Shown: positions 51,022 to 60,282 of the stretch, piece by piece
Layout: each line of letters opens with the position of its first letter
How positions within the stretch are numbered: position 1 is the stretch's first letter
From: Haloterrigena salifodinae
GTDB lineage: Archaea > Halobacteriota > Halobacteria > Halobacteriales > Natrialbaceae
NCBI RefSeq assembly: GCF_003977755.1
Contig: NZ_RQWN01000002.1
Coordinates: forward strand, 558,001-622,000
Reading direction: 5' to 3'
Length of the DNA stretch: 64,000 nt
Translations under genes and position numbers: made by a program
Notes under the pieces: model-generated
What the model was told of the DNA's origin: nothing
Seen by the model: the letters and a program-made list of their open reading frames with translations, nothing else
Databases searched by the model: none

Positions 51022-52341
51022 TTACGCGGGCGACACCGGATCGGCGACCTCGTCGACGACGTCGTCGATGATGTCGACGCAGATGTCGATTTCGCGCTCT
51101 CGGACGTCGAGCGGCGGGAGCAGACGCAACGTCTTCGTACCACAGCCGAGGGTCAGTAGCCCGTGCCGGAGTGCCGTTTCCATCGCTTCGTCGCGGTGAT
51201 CCGCTGTATCGAACTCGACGGCGATCATCAGTCCGAGCCCGCGAACGTCGGTCAGAATGGACGTTTGCTCGGCCACTTCGCGAAGCCGATCTCGGAAGTA
51301 CGTTCCCAGTTCTGTCGCGTTATCCAGTAGGTTCTCCTCTTCGATGATCGAGAGCGTCAGAGCTCCTTGCATCGATGCGAGAATATCGCCAGCCCCCCAC
51401 GTCGAGGAGAGGCGCGCTTCCTCTTCGGGGAATATATCCGACCGGGAAATCGTCGCACCGACTCGGAGCGCCTTCGCGCTCGTGATAACGTCCGGTTCGA
51501 TGTCGAAGTGATCGACGGCCCACATCTCGCCGGTGCGACCGACCCCCGACTGGATTTCGTCGACGACGATCGGAATATCGTGTGTCGAGCAGATGTCGTC
51601 CAGCTCCGACATAAACGAGGCGGACGGCACGTTGTAGCCGCCCTCTCCCTGAATGGGCTCGAGAATGAGAAACCCGACCTCTTCCGGAGGGATGTGCCCC
51701 GAATCCCCGAGTTTCGTTCGGAGTCGATTGAGTCCGTGCTCGGAGTATTCGACGTCGTGGACGCCGCTGATCTCGGGAAACTTCCGCCGATAGACCGATT
51801 TCGAGCGATTCAGAGAGAGCGCGCCGAGCGTGCGCCCGTGGAACGCGTCGTCGAACGTAATGGCGTACTTCGGCGTCTCACAGTCGTCGTAGCAAATCTT
51901 CATCGCGTTTTCGACCGCTTCGGCGCCCGAGTTCGACAGGAACACGGTGTCCATGTCGTACTGACTGCTGATCTCGGTGAGTTCGTCCATGAGGTGTGCG
52001 GGGCCAGGTAACGAGGATTCCTCGGGCGTTCCACCCGTACTGACGTAGAAATCCTGTCCGGCGATCTTCATCGGGTCGACGAGATCGAACTCCCGTAACC
52101 GCTCCGTGAGAGTCGGGTGATTGTATCCGAGCGGCGCCGCGGCCACGTGACTCGTAAAGTCCATGAGGACGTTTCCGTCCGCGTCGGTACAGAACGGCCC
52201 CGTGGCGTCTTCGGTTACGTCCCAGACGAAGTCGTAGACGTACGTACTGGGGGCCGCCGTGTTCTGGTGAAACTCGACCCATCGTTTGCTCTTCGAACCC
52301 GGAAACGACGCTACTCGGGGGACTGTGTTCTCACGGTCCAT
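51022..52341 (-). CDS. Class III aminotransferase, probable ornithine aminotransferase
   Basis: 439 residues, PLP-dependent fold type I. The phosphate-binding region SNSGAEAVENAMKICYDD, the aromatic/His segment DDAFHGRTLGALSLNRSKS, the cofactor Asp in IPIVVDEIQSGVGRTG and the Schiff-base Lys in SAKALRVGA are all present. Family members act on GABA, acetylornithine, ornithine or lysine. With arginase directly upstream on the same strand and glutamate dehydrogenase before it, ornithine to glutamate semialdehyde is the likely reaction; GABA transaminase is the main alternative. It has its own TATA box. Confidence 0.85.
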   Translation of the reverse strand: MDRENTVPRVASFPGSKSKRWVEFHQNTAAPSTYVYDFVWDVTEDATGPFCTDADGNVLMDFTSHVAAAPLGYNHPTLTERLREFDLVDPMKIAGQDFYVSTGGTPEESSLPGPAHLMDELTEISSQYDMDTVFLSNSGAEAVENAMKICYDDCETPKYAITFDDAFHGRTLGALSLNRSKSVYRRKFPEISGVHDVEYSEHGLNRLRTKLGDSGHIPPEEVGFLILEPIQGEGGYNVPSASFMSELDDICSTHDIPIVVDEIQSGVGRTGEMWAVDHFDIEPDVITSAKALRVGATISRSDIFPEEEARLSSTWGAGDILASMQGALTLSIIEEENLLDNATELGTYFRDRLREVAEQTSILTDVRGLGLMIAVEFDTADHRDEAMETALRHGLLTLGCGTKTLRLLPPLDVREREIDICVDIIDDVVDEVADPVSPA

Positions 52342-52365
52342 ATCACGTACCACCGACGCGTGCCA

Positions 52366-52375
52366 CATAAAATAT
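52366..52375 (-). promoter_or_regulatory. TATA box of the aminotransferase gene
   Basis: Reads ATATTTTATG on the minus strand, 25-34 bases before the ATG at 52341, in the 92-base gap after arginase; the gene can thus be transcribed apart from the gdh-arginase operon. Confidence 0.55.
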
Positions 52376-52433
52376 CCGAATCATTTATGAGACCGCCGAT
52401 CGGCTCGGGGCGAGCGGTATACGACCCGTGGTA

Positions 52434-53354
52434 TCAGATAATACGATTCCCGAACGCGCTCGCGATGAGATCCGTCGCCGCCTCGGCCGTCGTGTTCTCG
52501 TCGTCGAGAAGCGGATTGACCTCCACGACGTCCATCGATCGCAACACGTCCTCGTCGGCGTCGCGTTCGGCGAGTCGCTCGAGCGCGAGATGCGCTTCCC
52601 GCTCGGTCGCTCCCCCGGGGACGGGCGTCCCGACGCCGGGAGCCGCGCGCGGGTCCAGCCAATCGAGATCCAGACTCACGTGAACGCCATCGGTACCGCT
52701 GGCTGCAATGTCGATGGCCTCGTCGACGATCGCAGAGATGCCGCGATCGTCGATATCGGCCATCGTATAGGCGGTGACGTCTGCTCGGCGCAACGCATCG
52801 CGCTCTTGCTCGTCGAGACTCCGCAGTCCGACGAGGACCGTGTTTTCTTCGGGGATCGACGGGGCGATCGACCAGTCCGCGTCGGCGAAATCCCGATGTC
52901 CGTGGGCTGCCGCGAGGGGCATCCCGTGGAAGTTTCCGCTGGGCGAGGTCGTGGGCGTGTTGTAATCACCGTGGGCGTCGAACCAGATGACGCCGGATTT
53001 CGCGTTCCGAGCGGTGCCGCGCAAGGTCCCGATCGCGATCGAGTGATCGCCGCCCAGAACGAGCGGCTTGGCGCCCTGTTGAAGCGCCTCCGCCACTCGA
53101 TCGGCGATAGCCGCGGTCGTCGACTGAATGGCATCGGCCGGTTCGGTTCTGGTCTCGGACACGGGCACGTCACCGATGTCGGTAACGGAAACGCCGGCCT
53201 CGGAGAGCGCGTCTTCGAGGCCGGCGTGTCTGATGGCGGCCGGGCCGAGGTCGGCCCCTCGACGGTTGCCACCGATATCGATCGGCGCACCGATGACTGC
53301 GACGTCCGACGAGACTGCTGAGTCGTGCAAATCGGATTCGAGTTGCATCGTCAT
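52434..53354 (-). CDS. rocF: Arginase
   Basis: 306 residues of the ureohydrolase family with all manganese ligands: [18 protein letters not shown] (DxHxD) and SLDLDWLDP (DxD). The substrate-side segment [12 protein letters not shown] is typical of arginase rather than agmatinase. It splits arginine into ornithine and urea. The ATG at 53354 overlaps the glutamate dehydrogenase stop by ATGA, so the two are coupled; this also selects it over ATG 53348 and TTG 53360. Confidence 0.88.
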   Translation of the reverse strand: MTMQLESDLHDSAVSSDVAVIGAPIDIGGNRRGADLGPAAIRHAGLEDALSEAGVSVTDIGDVPVSETRTEPADAIQSTTAAIADRVAEALQQGAKPLVLGGDHSIAIGTLRGTARNAKSGVIWFDAHGDYNTPTTSPSGNFHGMPLAAAHGHRDFADADWSIAPSIPEENTVLVGLRSLDEQERDALRRADVTAYTMADIDDRGISAIVDEAIDIAASGTDGVHVSLDLDWLDPRAAPGVGTPVPGGATEREAHLALERLAERDADEDVLRSMDVVEVNPLLDDENTTAEAATDLIASAFGNRII

Positions 53355-54637
53355 GGCCAAAGCCCTCTAGCAGTTAAAGCTTCACCGATTCGTGACAGTG
53401 CGACGATGTAGGCGGCGGTTCGCCAGCGGACGTCTCGCTCCGCTACGGTCGCACGGACGCTGTTCCACGCGTCGACCATCTCGGAATCGAGTTCGGACTG
53501 GACCTCGTCGGGGGACCACTGCCGCCGATTGATGTCCTGGAGCCACTCGAAGTAGCTGACGGTAACGCCGCCCGCGTTGGCGAGTATGTCGGGAATCACG
53601 GGAACGTTCCGTTTCTCGAAGATTTCATCTGCGGCCGGCGTCGTCGGTCCGTTAGCGCCTTCGACGACGAGCTCGGCGCGGACGTCATCGGCGTTATCAG
53701 CCGTCAAGACGTCACCGACGGCAGCGGGGATCAGAAGGTCGACGTCAAGCGTGAGCAGTTCTTCGTTGGAAATGCGCTGCGGCGCGTCGTACTCGGAGAC
53801 GCCCCTCGGGTTCTCGTCGTGCGACGGAACATCGAACGTATCCAACCCGGTCGGGTCGTAGATACCGCCAGTAACGTCGCTGACGGCGACGACGTTCGCA
53901 CCCCATTCGTCGAGCCGGCGCGCCGCGTTCGCCCCGACTGATCCGTATCCCTGGATCGCAACGGTGGTCTCTTCGACCGGAACGTCGTAGTAATCGAGCG
54001 TCTCTCGAGCGACGACGGCAACGCCGCGTCCCGGTGCCGCTTCCCGACCGTGGCTCCCGCCGATAACGGTCGGTTTGCCGGTAACGACCCCGGGAACCGT
54101 CTCTCCCTGCTGCATCGAATAGGCGTCCATGAACCACGCCATCGTCTGGTCGTCAGTTCCCAGGTCGGGCGCAGGAATGTCTGTCGTCGGTCCGACGAAA
54201 TCCCGAAGCTCCTCGGCGAATCGACGTGTCAACCGCTCTCTTTCGTCCTCGCTGAGCGTCTGCGGATCGACGACGACGCCGCCTTTCGCCCCGCCGAACG
54301 GGAGGTCCATCACTGCACACTTCCACGTCATCAGCATCGCGAGTGCAGTCGACTCCTCGGTCGAAACGCCTGGATGGTAGCGAAGACCGCCCTTGAAGGG
54401 ACCGCGGATTTCGAAGTGTTGTACGCGACAGCCCGTGAACACCTCTACCTCACCGCTGTCTCGGCGGACGGGTATCGACACCTCGACGGTCTTCGATGGG
54501 TGGCTGAGTTGTTCGACCATGTCCGGCGAGAGGTCGAGAGCGGAGACGGCCCGTTCGAGGTGCTGGTGAACGGTCTCGAGCATCGATCTCTCTTCGGTCG
54601 CCGGTTCGGTATCTACCGTCGGAGTTGCGTGACTCAT
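53351..54637 (-). CDS. Glutamate dehydrogenase
   Basis: 428 residues. The catalytic region is complete: [38 protein letters not shown] (substrate Lys and catalytic Lys), [19 protein letters not shown], and the coenzyme-binding [16 protein letters not shown]. It interconverts glutamate with 2-oxoglutarate and ammonium. In this operon it would remove the amino groups collected by the aminotransferase. It is preceded four bases upstream by a small frameshifted zinc-ribbon gene and coupled downstream to arginase. Confidence 0.95.
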   Translation of the reverse strand: MSHATPTVDTEPATEERSMLETVHQHLERAVSALDLSPDMVEQLSHPSKTVEVSIPVRRDSGEVEVFTGCRVQHFEIRGPFKGGLRYHPGVSTEESTALAMLMTWKCAVMDLPFGGAKGGVVVDPQTLSEDERERLTRRFAEELRDFVGPTTDIPAPDLGTDDQTMAWFMDAYSMQQGETVPGVVTGKPTVIGGSHGREAAPGRGVAVVARETLDYYDVPVEETTVAIQGYGSVGANAARRLDEWGANVVAVSDVTGGIYDPTGLDTFDVPSHDENPRGVSEYDAPQRISNEELLTLDVDLLIPAAVGDVLTADNADDVRAELVVEGANGPTTPAADEIFEKRNVPVIPDILANAGGVTVSYFEWLQDINRRQWSPDEVQSELDSEMVDAWNSVRATVAERDVRWRTAAYIVALSRIGEALTARGLWP

Positions 54638-54640
54638 GGT

Positions 54641-54744
54641 TCAATCACTCGGCTGCCGCATCGCTGTCTGCCACGGACAGTTCTGACATCGCTGGTTCGC
54701 TCGCAGCTTTCCACCGCAGACTGGACAATGGGATGGTATCTCAT
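54641..54744 (-). pseudogene. Small CPxCG zinc-ribbon leader gene, apparently frameshifted
   Basis: From the ATG at 54744 the frame reads MRYHP. After one missing C in the CCC run (plus-strand GGG, 54730-54732) it would continue HCPVCGGKLRANQRCQNCPW and end TAMRQPSD at 54641, four bases before the gdh start. CPVCGG and CQNCPW form a two-knuckle zinc site. The uninterrupted frame with the cysteines has no start codon, hence the frameshift reading. The TATA box at 54774 lies at the right distance for this ATG, so it is the first gene of the gdh-arginase operon. A 34-residue product is expected if intact. Confidence 0.5.
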
Positions 54745-54773
54745 CTGATCGCGTTTCTCAGTGATACATGATC

Positions 54774-54786
54774 AATAATAAATATT
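54774..54786 (-). promoter_or_regulatory. AT-rich TATA element of the zinc-ribbon-gdh-arginase operon
   Basis: AATATTTATTATT on the minus strand, 30-42 bases before the ATG at 54744. It is the only strong AT block upstream of gdh. Confidence 0.5.
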
Positions 54787-55177
54787 GGTGTACAGTACTG
54801 GGGTCGTAGTCCTTTGCATATATCAAAGATCGCTCTCACGATAGATCGAAGCCAGGTTAGTCGTTCGCCGTGCCTATCGGCGAATTTCCGGTTTATTCTC
54901 GGCCGATACCGTCGTATCCGATTCGGCTTCGTGCCCATATATCAAAAGGGCACACCACACAGGAGGCTGCCGACAGCGACGCTGAGACGACACGAATGCG
55001 CGGGATTTTCCGTCCGACCCACAGAAGAATTACAGCTGTATGCTCGTAATTGAGTCCGCATCACGGATCGAGCTGCCGGTTATTTACCGAGTATCAGTGG
55101 CGTTGCTTAGCGTGGTCGGATGATCGCGACTGAACAGTCGCGCGTCTATTTGGAATGGTCAAATAGGCAGACGAGAT
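54787..55177. other. Intergenic stretch between the gdh operon and iclR
   Basis: About 390 bases. No convincing gene. It contains upstream DNA of the gdh operon, where an IclR-type regulator encoded next to it might bind. A palindrome-like TATTTGGAATGGTCAAATAG at 55147-55166 (ATTTG...CAAAT, gap of eight) near the iclR stop is the only visible candidate element. Confidence 0.35.
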
Positions 55178-55978
55178 TCATACGGTTCGATCGAACGTCA
55201 TCGTCTCCAGATTCACTTCGATGAGGTTCGCCGTTTCCATGACGAGTTCGGGGATTTCGGACTCAAACCGGTCGCCTTTCAACCTGCTCGTCGGTGCAGT
55301 GAGGCTGACGGCACCGACGACCGACTCGTCGCTATCGATGATAGGAGCGCCGACCGCCCGGAGTCCGCGAATCTCTTCCTCATCGTTTATCGCGTACCCG
55401 CACTTCTTTACCTCCTCGAGTTCGTCCCACAGTTGCTCGCGATCGACGATAGTGTTCTTCGTTTGGCGTTCGAGCCCTTGTCTGTCGATTATGTTTTCGA
55501 TCCGCTCCTCGGGCAGATGGGCGAGCACTGCCTTCCCGGACGCGCTATCGTGGAGGTACTGAGGCGTCTCCCGCATTTTATGGTGGTAATCGGTGCCGAC
55601 TGCCTGTTGGCCCCGACGTTCGTATATCGCCACCTCTCTCCCGTCGTCTTCGATAACGAGATGGACGTATTCTCCCGACGCTTCCGCGAGTTTGTCCACT
55701 TCCTGTTGTCCGGCAGTGTAGATATCGGTCGTATTCCGGACGTATTCTCCCATCGTAATAAACCGGTACCCGAGCTGATAGACGTTATCGTTCCGCACGA
55801 GGAGGCGGCAATCGACGAGCGTACTCAGATACGTGTGAATAGTGCCTCGCGAGAGATCGACGTGGCTCTCGATCTCTTGTAGCGATGCACCGTCCAGTTC
55901 TTGAACTACCTCGATAATCTCGCAGCCCCGCTGCAGAGACTTGATACGGCGCGGTTCCGCGTTCGACGAGTCGGTCAT
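55178..55978 (-). CDS. IclR-family transcriptional regulator
   Basis: 266 residues. N-terminal winged helix (GASLQEIESHVDLSRGTIHT, then LSTLVDCRLLVRNDNVYQLG) and C-terminal IclR ligand domain (GEYVHLVIEDDGREVAIYER, HDSASGKAVLAHLPEERIEN, CGYAINDEEEIRGLRAVGAP). It most likely controls the arginine/glutamate genes beside it, which lie on the same strand directly downstream. TTTAAA at 56000-56005 lies 22-27 bases before the ATG, so the mRNA is leaderless. Confidence 0.88.
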   Translation of the reverse strand: MTDSSNAEPRRIKSLQRGCEIIEVVQELDGASLQEIESHVDLSRGTIHTYLSTLVDCRLLVRNDNVYQLGYRFITMGEYVRNTTDIYTAGQQEVDKLAEASGEYVHLVIEDDGREVAIYERRGQQAVGTDYHHKMRETPQYLHDSASGKAVLAHLPEERIENIIDRQGLERQTKNTIVDREQLWDELEEVKKCGYAINDEEEIRGLRAVGAPIIDSDESVVGAVSLTAPTSRLKGDRFESEIPELVMETANLIEVNLETMTFDRTV

Positions 55979-55999
55979 ATCCTCTCCTGTGCATCCATG

Positions 56000-56005
56000 T
56001 TTAAA
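56000..56005 (-). promoter_or_regulatory. TATA box of iclR
   Basis: TTTAAA, 22-27 bases before the ATG at 55978. Confidence 0.55.
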
Positions 56006-57032
56006 GTGATTTGTATTTTCCCTGGCTATAAACGGAGTTGGTTCTGTAATTGGTCCAAAATTACGGCGTTCATCGGGGAATGATCGTGATATCCTAAAGT
56101 CGGTGCCCGAGTAGCAACGCGACCACCGTCCATCGTCGAGACGGATCCCGATGTTCCCGGCTTCGGGAGGCGGATAACGGCCTGATTAGCGAACGCGTCT
56201 CGCATCTCGAATACGGCCCCCTCGGTGAAGATCTCACGACGCCGAGCGGTTCGTCGGGCGGGTGACCCCGTCGTCCTCGGATCGTAGTGAGTAACGCGGG
56301 AGGGTACGGAGTTCGGGATCGATCGACTCATCCCGTTTCAGCGAGGGAAACACTGACCTCGGGACGAGAACGAGCAAGAAGGGCTAGTGGACATTACATA
56401 TCTCACATAAGAACCAGAATATACCAGACCTCATACTATTTCCGACCCTGTGTGTGTAGTGATTGCGAGGTGTTCCTAAACTATCCCTACATGCCCCAAT
56501 AATGAGTCCTGCGCACGTTCTGGATTACAACATCCGAACTACACTGGATCGTATTTTGAATCAAGAAGCAGGAGACGATAGCGGCGTAATCTATCTTAGA
56601 AGCGCTTTGAAGGCCGAGATAGATAGTAGACTTATTTCTAGACACTGTTTTTACACATCTACTATCTTAATAAGTATAAAATATGGTAGGCGGTTCTGAT
56701 CCGATAGCCAAAATCGAATTTCGAGCTGTCCAGTTTTGCTGCGATGGCGCTCAAGTTGTAGTGCGCTAACAGCAGCCGCCGCGATCAGTCGAGCGTCTCC
56801 GTATCGACGGTCGAATCGGCGCCCTCGTCGGACTCGTTGACCGCCGCGTCGTCCTCGAGCGCGTTCCGATCCCGTATCAACCAGTATCGAACGCACGGAT
56901 TGGTTCCCACAGCGTTACTACCCGCCGGTCGTACTCGGTCGGCCGGTCACCAGAACCGAACCAGTTCGAAAATTCGAATGAGTAATCCGTCGGGTGTCAA
57001 TGTCTTTGGTATTATGTATCAAACGGCGGCGT
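56006..57032. other. One-kilobase stretch without a clear gene
   Basis: No domain can be recognised on either strand. 56390-56700 is AT-rich. On the minus strand 56910-56785 (GTG start, 41 codons) reads VGTNPCVRYWLIRDRNALED and on to an acidic tail with typical haloarchaeal codon use; it may be a tiny gene or the remains of a gene's 3' end. 56090-56330 is GC-rich without a protein-like frame. Confidence 0.4.
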
Positions 57033-58016
57033 ATGAGTACCGATGCCCCGGTAACGACGCCTAACTACCGCGACCTCCCGGACGAGGAGTTCGAGGACCG
57101 CATTACCGACCTGTGGGAGCGGTACGCCGACTGCGATCTCTGCGCCTACGAGTGCTCCGTCGATCGGACCGCCGGTCAGGAGGGAACCTGCCGGGTCGAC
57201 GACACCGCGTACGTCTCAACGCACTTCCCTCATTTCGGCGAGGAGGACTGTCTAAAGGGCCACAACGGGAGCGGAACGATCTTCCTCGCGAACTGTAACA
57301 TGAAGTGCGTCTTCTGCCAGAACTTCGAGACCAGCCACGAGGCCGAGGGCGATCCCGCGACGTCAGAGGAAATCGCCGAGATGGCCCTCGAACTCGAGTC
57401 CCGCGGCTGCCACAACATCAATTTCGTCTCGCCGACCCACCACTCGCCGCATCTGGTCGAAGCCATCAAGATCGCGAAAGAGCGGGGACTGGACCTGCCG
57501 ATCGTCTGGAACTGCGGCGGCTACGAGCGCGCGGCGATCCTCGAGCGACTCGAGGGGATCGTCGACATCTACATGCCCGACGTGAAGTGGTCGGACGACG
57601 CGGCCGCGGCGAAATACTCGAAGGCACCGAACTACTGGGAAAACGTCACCGAGTCGCTACGGGAGATGCACCGACAGGTCGGCGATCTGGAACTCGACGA
57701 CACCGGCCTCGCGACGGGCGGGCTGCTCGTTCGTCACCTCGTGATGCCCAACCACGTCGAAAACGCCGAGCGCGTGCTGGAGTTCATCGCCGAGGAGGTC
57801 TCCCCGGAGACGTTCGTCGATATCATGGCTCAGTATCGCCCTCACTACAAGGCCGACGGGGAGGAATTCTACGAGGAGATCGGCCGGTCGATCACCGGAG
57901 ACGAGTACGAGGCCGTGATCGACCACGCCCGCGACGTCGGCCTCGAGCGACTCTACCTCGACCGGTCGATGCTCGAGAACCGGCCCGGCCTCCTCGATCG
58001 CCTGGCTCGACGCTGA
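57033..58016 (+). CDS. Radical SAM protein of the PflA-like COG1313 group
   Basis: 327 residues. The radical SAM motif CNMKCVFCQ holds the [4Fe-4S] ligands C88, C92 and C95. The N-terminal part adds CDLCAYEC (C34, C37, C41) and C53, typical for this group and possibly a second cluster or zinc site. Further motifs: FVSPTHHSPHLVEAIKIAKE and VWNCGGYERAAILERLEGIV. It resembles pyruvate formate-lyase activases, but its substrate is unknown and no glycyl-radical enzyme gene is near. The ATG at 57033 is preferred to an upstream one because MSTDAPVTTPNYRDLP is a normal start. Confidence 0.85.
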   Translation: MSTDAPVTTPNYRDLPDEEFEDRITDLWERYADCDLCAYECSVDRTAGQEGTCRVDDTAYVSTHFPHFGEEDCLKGHNGSGTIFLANCNMKCVFCQNFETSHEAEGDPATSEEIAEMALELESRGCHNINFVSPTHHSPHLVEAIKIAKERGLDLPIVWNCGGYERAAILERLEGIVDIYMPDVKWSDDAAAAKYSKAPNYWENVTESLREMHRQVGDLELDDTGLATGGLLVRHLVMPNHVENAERVLEFIAEEVSPETFVDIMAQYRPHYKADGEEFYEEIGRSITGDEYEAVIDHARDVGLERLYLDRSMLENRPGLLDRLARR

Positions 58017-58211
58017 CTGCTCGCGGTCGACTCGGTGACGTCGACGAAGCCCTCGAGAATCAGGCGTCTCCGGCAACGACTGGAGAACTGGTCGACGCCT
58101 ACAGCGACCGCGAGGTCGAGACGCAGTGGTGAATTCGCCGGAACGGAGGCTGTCCGAGCCCTTGCGAATCCGTTCACTGTCCCTACCCGCTTTCCGATCG
58201 ACCCGTCGCCC

Positions 58212-58838
58212 ATGAGCGAGTCCGCGACCAGATATTCGGCGGGCGACGAGGTAGCGACACCCGACGGCCGCGGCGTCGTGGCGGCCGTCCCGATCAACGA
58301 CGTCGAGTTCCCGCAGGGCGGCGGCGAGGACGATTACGCGGCCGTCGAGGCCGGCGACGACCCGCCGGCGTACGTCGTCGGTCTCGAGGCGGTCGGCTCG
58401 GCCGTCTACCGCGCCTCAAGCCTCGAGCAAAGCGACCTCGAGGCAGACGACGCCACCGAATCGACCGACGGCGACGCGGTGACCGACGTCGTCGACGAGG
58501 ACGTCAACGGATTGGATTATCTGCCTGAAGGGTGGGATCGGGACAGCGTCCTCGAGTACTGGTCGTCGATCGGCGGCTCCTGGGAGGAGTGCGCCCAAGA
58601 TCTGACCGACAAGTTCGACGCGGAGCGAGCGAAACAGCTCTGCTCGGCGATGAAAGACGAGGTCTTGCGGACCCAGCGGTGGCGAATAGATTCTAGCGCA
58701 CTCCGTCTCCTGTCCACACCCTCTCGTTCCCTCGTCGTCTTCCTGCCGCCCCTCGTTGTCGCTCTATCGTCCCGCCTCGAGCCATCAACCGACGGGCTCG
58801 ACCACTCAGTCCACGCTGTCCCGGAGCGCGTCCTCTAG
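58212..58838 (+). CDS. Conserved haloarchaeal acidic protein, C-terminal tail probably frameshifted
   Basis: 208 residues as read. Residues 1-60 form a small beta domain (AGDEVATPDGRGVVAAVPIN), then an acidic linker, then a helical C-terminal module (LDYLPEGWDRDSVLEYWSSI, TDKFDAERAKQLCSAMKDEV). After TQRWR (about residue 158) the sequence changes to an uncharged Ser/Leu/Pro-rich tail of about 50 residues that runs antisense into the DICT gene. One extra G at 58682-58684 would end the protein at WRNRF, stop 58694-58696. So the real gene is probably 58212-58696. Function unknown; no operon partner. Confidence 0.6.
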   Translation: MSESATRYSAGDEVATPDGRGVVAAVPINDVEFPQGGGEDDYAAVEAGDDPPAYVVGLEAVGSAVYRASSLEQSDLEADDATESTDGDAVTDVVDEDVNGLDYLPEGWDRDSVLEYWSSIGGSWEECAQDLTDKFDAERAKQLCSAMKDEVLRTQRWRIDSSALRLLSTPSRSLVVFLPPLVVALSSRLEPSTDGLDHSVHAVPERVL

Positions 58839-59567
58839 CTCCGCGACGAGGGTCGCGTCGTCGGTCCAGTACCCTTCGAACGTTTCGTCCGCTCGTTCCC
58901 GGGCGATCAGGCCGCCGGTCCGGAGTTCGTCGCCGCCGCCGTCGAAAGCGAGTACCCAGAACGTCCCGATCTCCGGGCCGGCGTCGGCGTGGACCGTCAC
59001 GCCGGGGATCGACGGCCGATCCCACTCGTCGGCAACGTAGGCGTGGACGTCCAGCGTCGACTCGCCGGCGAGGCGAACATACACCGGTGCCATCGCCTCG
59101 AGGGCGGCCGCTCGCTGGAAGCTGACCCGCAGGGTGCCGCTGCCGACGCGCCAGGCGCGGGCCTCGATCTCGCGGCTGATCGCGAGCAGCTGTCGCCGAT
59201 CGAGCGCCTGCCAGACCGTCGCCTCGAAGACCTCGATCACGCGGCGATAAGCACCGTCGTCCGTCTCGGCCCAGGGGGCGACGATCGGCGGCTCGAGAAA
59301 CTCCCGAGCGGCCTCGAGGCCGATCGCGGCGACGAACTCGCCGTCTTCGGCGCTCGCGGGTTCATCGCTCGTTTTCTCGGCGACTTCGCGGACGACGAGA
59401 AACCCCTCTTTGGTCGTGGCTGCAGCCGGCAGCGAGCGGTAGTCGACGGTGTCGACTCCCGTTTCTGTCTCGATCCGGTCGGCGATCGCGGGGCGAGGCT
59501 GGGGTGCGTAGATGGTAACCGTTCGCGCGGGCGCCTCGAGTCGGTCAAAGTAGTCGGAGAGCGTCAT
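58806..59567 (-). CDS. DICT-domain sensory protein
   Basis: 253 residues. The N-terminus (MTLSDYFDRLEAPARTVTIY, then IETETGVDTVDYRSLP) and the middle (FLVVREVAEKTSDEP, FEATVWQALDRRQLLAISRE, WRVGSGTLRVSFQR) match the DICT domain known from diguanylate cyclases and two-component proteins. No output domain is fused. Upstream on the same strand, 58 bases away, is a DUF7344-like winged-helix protein that could be its output partner. Confidence 0.82.
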   Translation of the reverse strand: MTLSDYFDRLEAPARTVTIYAPQPRPAIADRIETETGVDTVDYRSLPAAATTKEGFLVVREVAEKTSDEPASAEDGEFVAAIGLEAAREFLEPPIVAPWAETDDGAYRRVIEVFEATVWQALDRRQLLAISREIEARAWRVGSGTLRVSFQRAAALEAMAPVYVRLAGESTLDVHAYVADEWDRPSIPGVTVHADAGPEIGTFWVLAFDGGGDELRTGGLIARERADETFEGYWTDDATLVAELEDALRDSVD

Positions 59568-59625
59568 TGGTGGCGTTCGAGCGGCAGCGTCGTGTGTCCC
59601 CGCGCCTCGACTCCGAGTCGCCCCC

Positions 59626-59991
59626 TCACGGACCGGCCTCCGCCGCGCAGGCTCGCGCCGCCAGCTCCCGGATCGGCTCGGGACAGGACGCGAGGGAGAC
59701 TCGACCGGTTTCCTCGTCGTGAGTCACGATGTCGGCGTCGACCAGCTTCGGGATGTGAACCTGCCGCAGCTGTAGATACCACTGGTTCCGACACCGAGGC
59801 TCGATGACCCGACTGTCGTCCGCGTGGCTCCAGGCGGTGACCACGTCGGCAAGCTCCGACAGCGACGCCGTCTCATGCTCGAGCAGAAAGTAGAGGACGA
59901 GTCGGCGATCCCGCTCGCGAAGCGCCAGAAAGGCGTCGTCGAGCAGATCCGGACTCGCGGTCGGCTCGGCCGGCGACTGTTCGGGATCCAT
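59626..59991 (-). CDS. DUF7344-like winged-helix regulator
   Basis: 121 residues: DLLDDAFLALRERDRRLVLY, FLLEHETASLSELADVVTAW, then RCRNQWYLQLRQVHIPKLVD and the wing DADIVTHDEETGRVSL. This is the haloarchaeal winged-helix family that regularly sits next to DICT or HalX sensors. It probably binds DNA; the DICT gene behind it is likely in the same transcript and the same pathway. The ATG at 59991 starts the usual acidic tail. Confidence 0.82.
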   Translation of the reverse strand: MDPEQSPAEPTASPDLLDDAFLALRERDRRLVLYFLLEHETASLSELADVVTAWSHADDSRVIEPRCRNQWYLQLRQVHIPKLVDADIVTHDEETGRVSLASCPEPIRELAARACAAEAGP

Positions 59992-60282
59992 GCTCGTGAA
60001 TGCTACTCGGGATTGCCATGTTATCTCTTTCCCCTGTTTGTATCGGTAATATCTGTCACACTCAATCCGGGTGTAATGAACGCGGATTCGGGCGACGAAG
60101 AGCCGAACGCTGTGCCGTCGATCGTTGCCTCGAGTCGTCGTCTGCGATCGAAGAAGGGGATTAATCGCCGAGGCGACGGTCGGTCGAGACCCCGCGCAGG
60201 TCGACGGCTGCGGCGAAGACGACGACCGTCGATCCGGGGACAGTCGCCGGAACCTTAGTGGCCGGCGCGCGAACTGGCGGAC

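Noticed and set aside
56026-56502. Frames of 70-100 codons in the gap before the radical SAM gene
   Set aside because: No domain, no promoter and composition unlike neighbouring genes.
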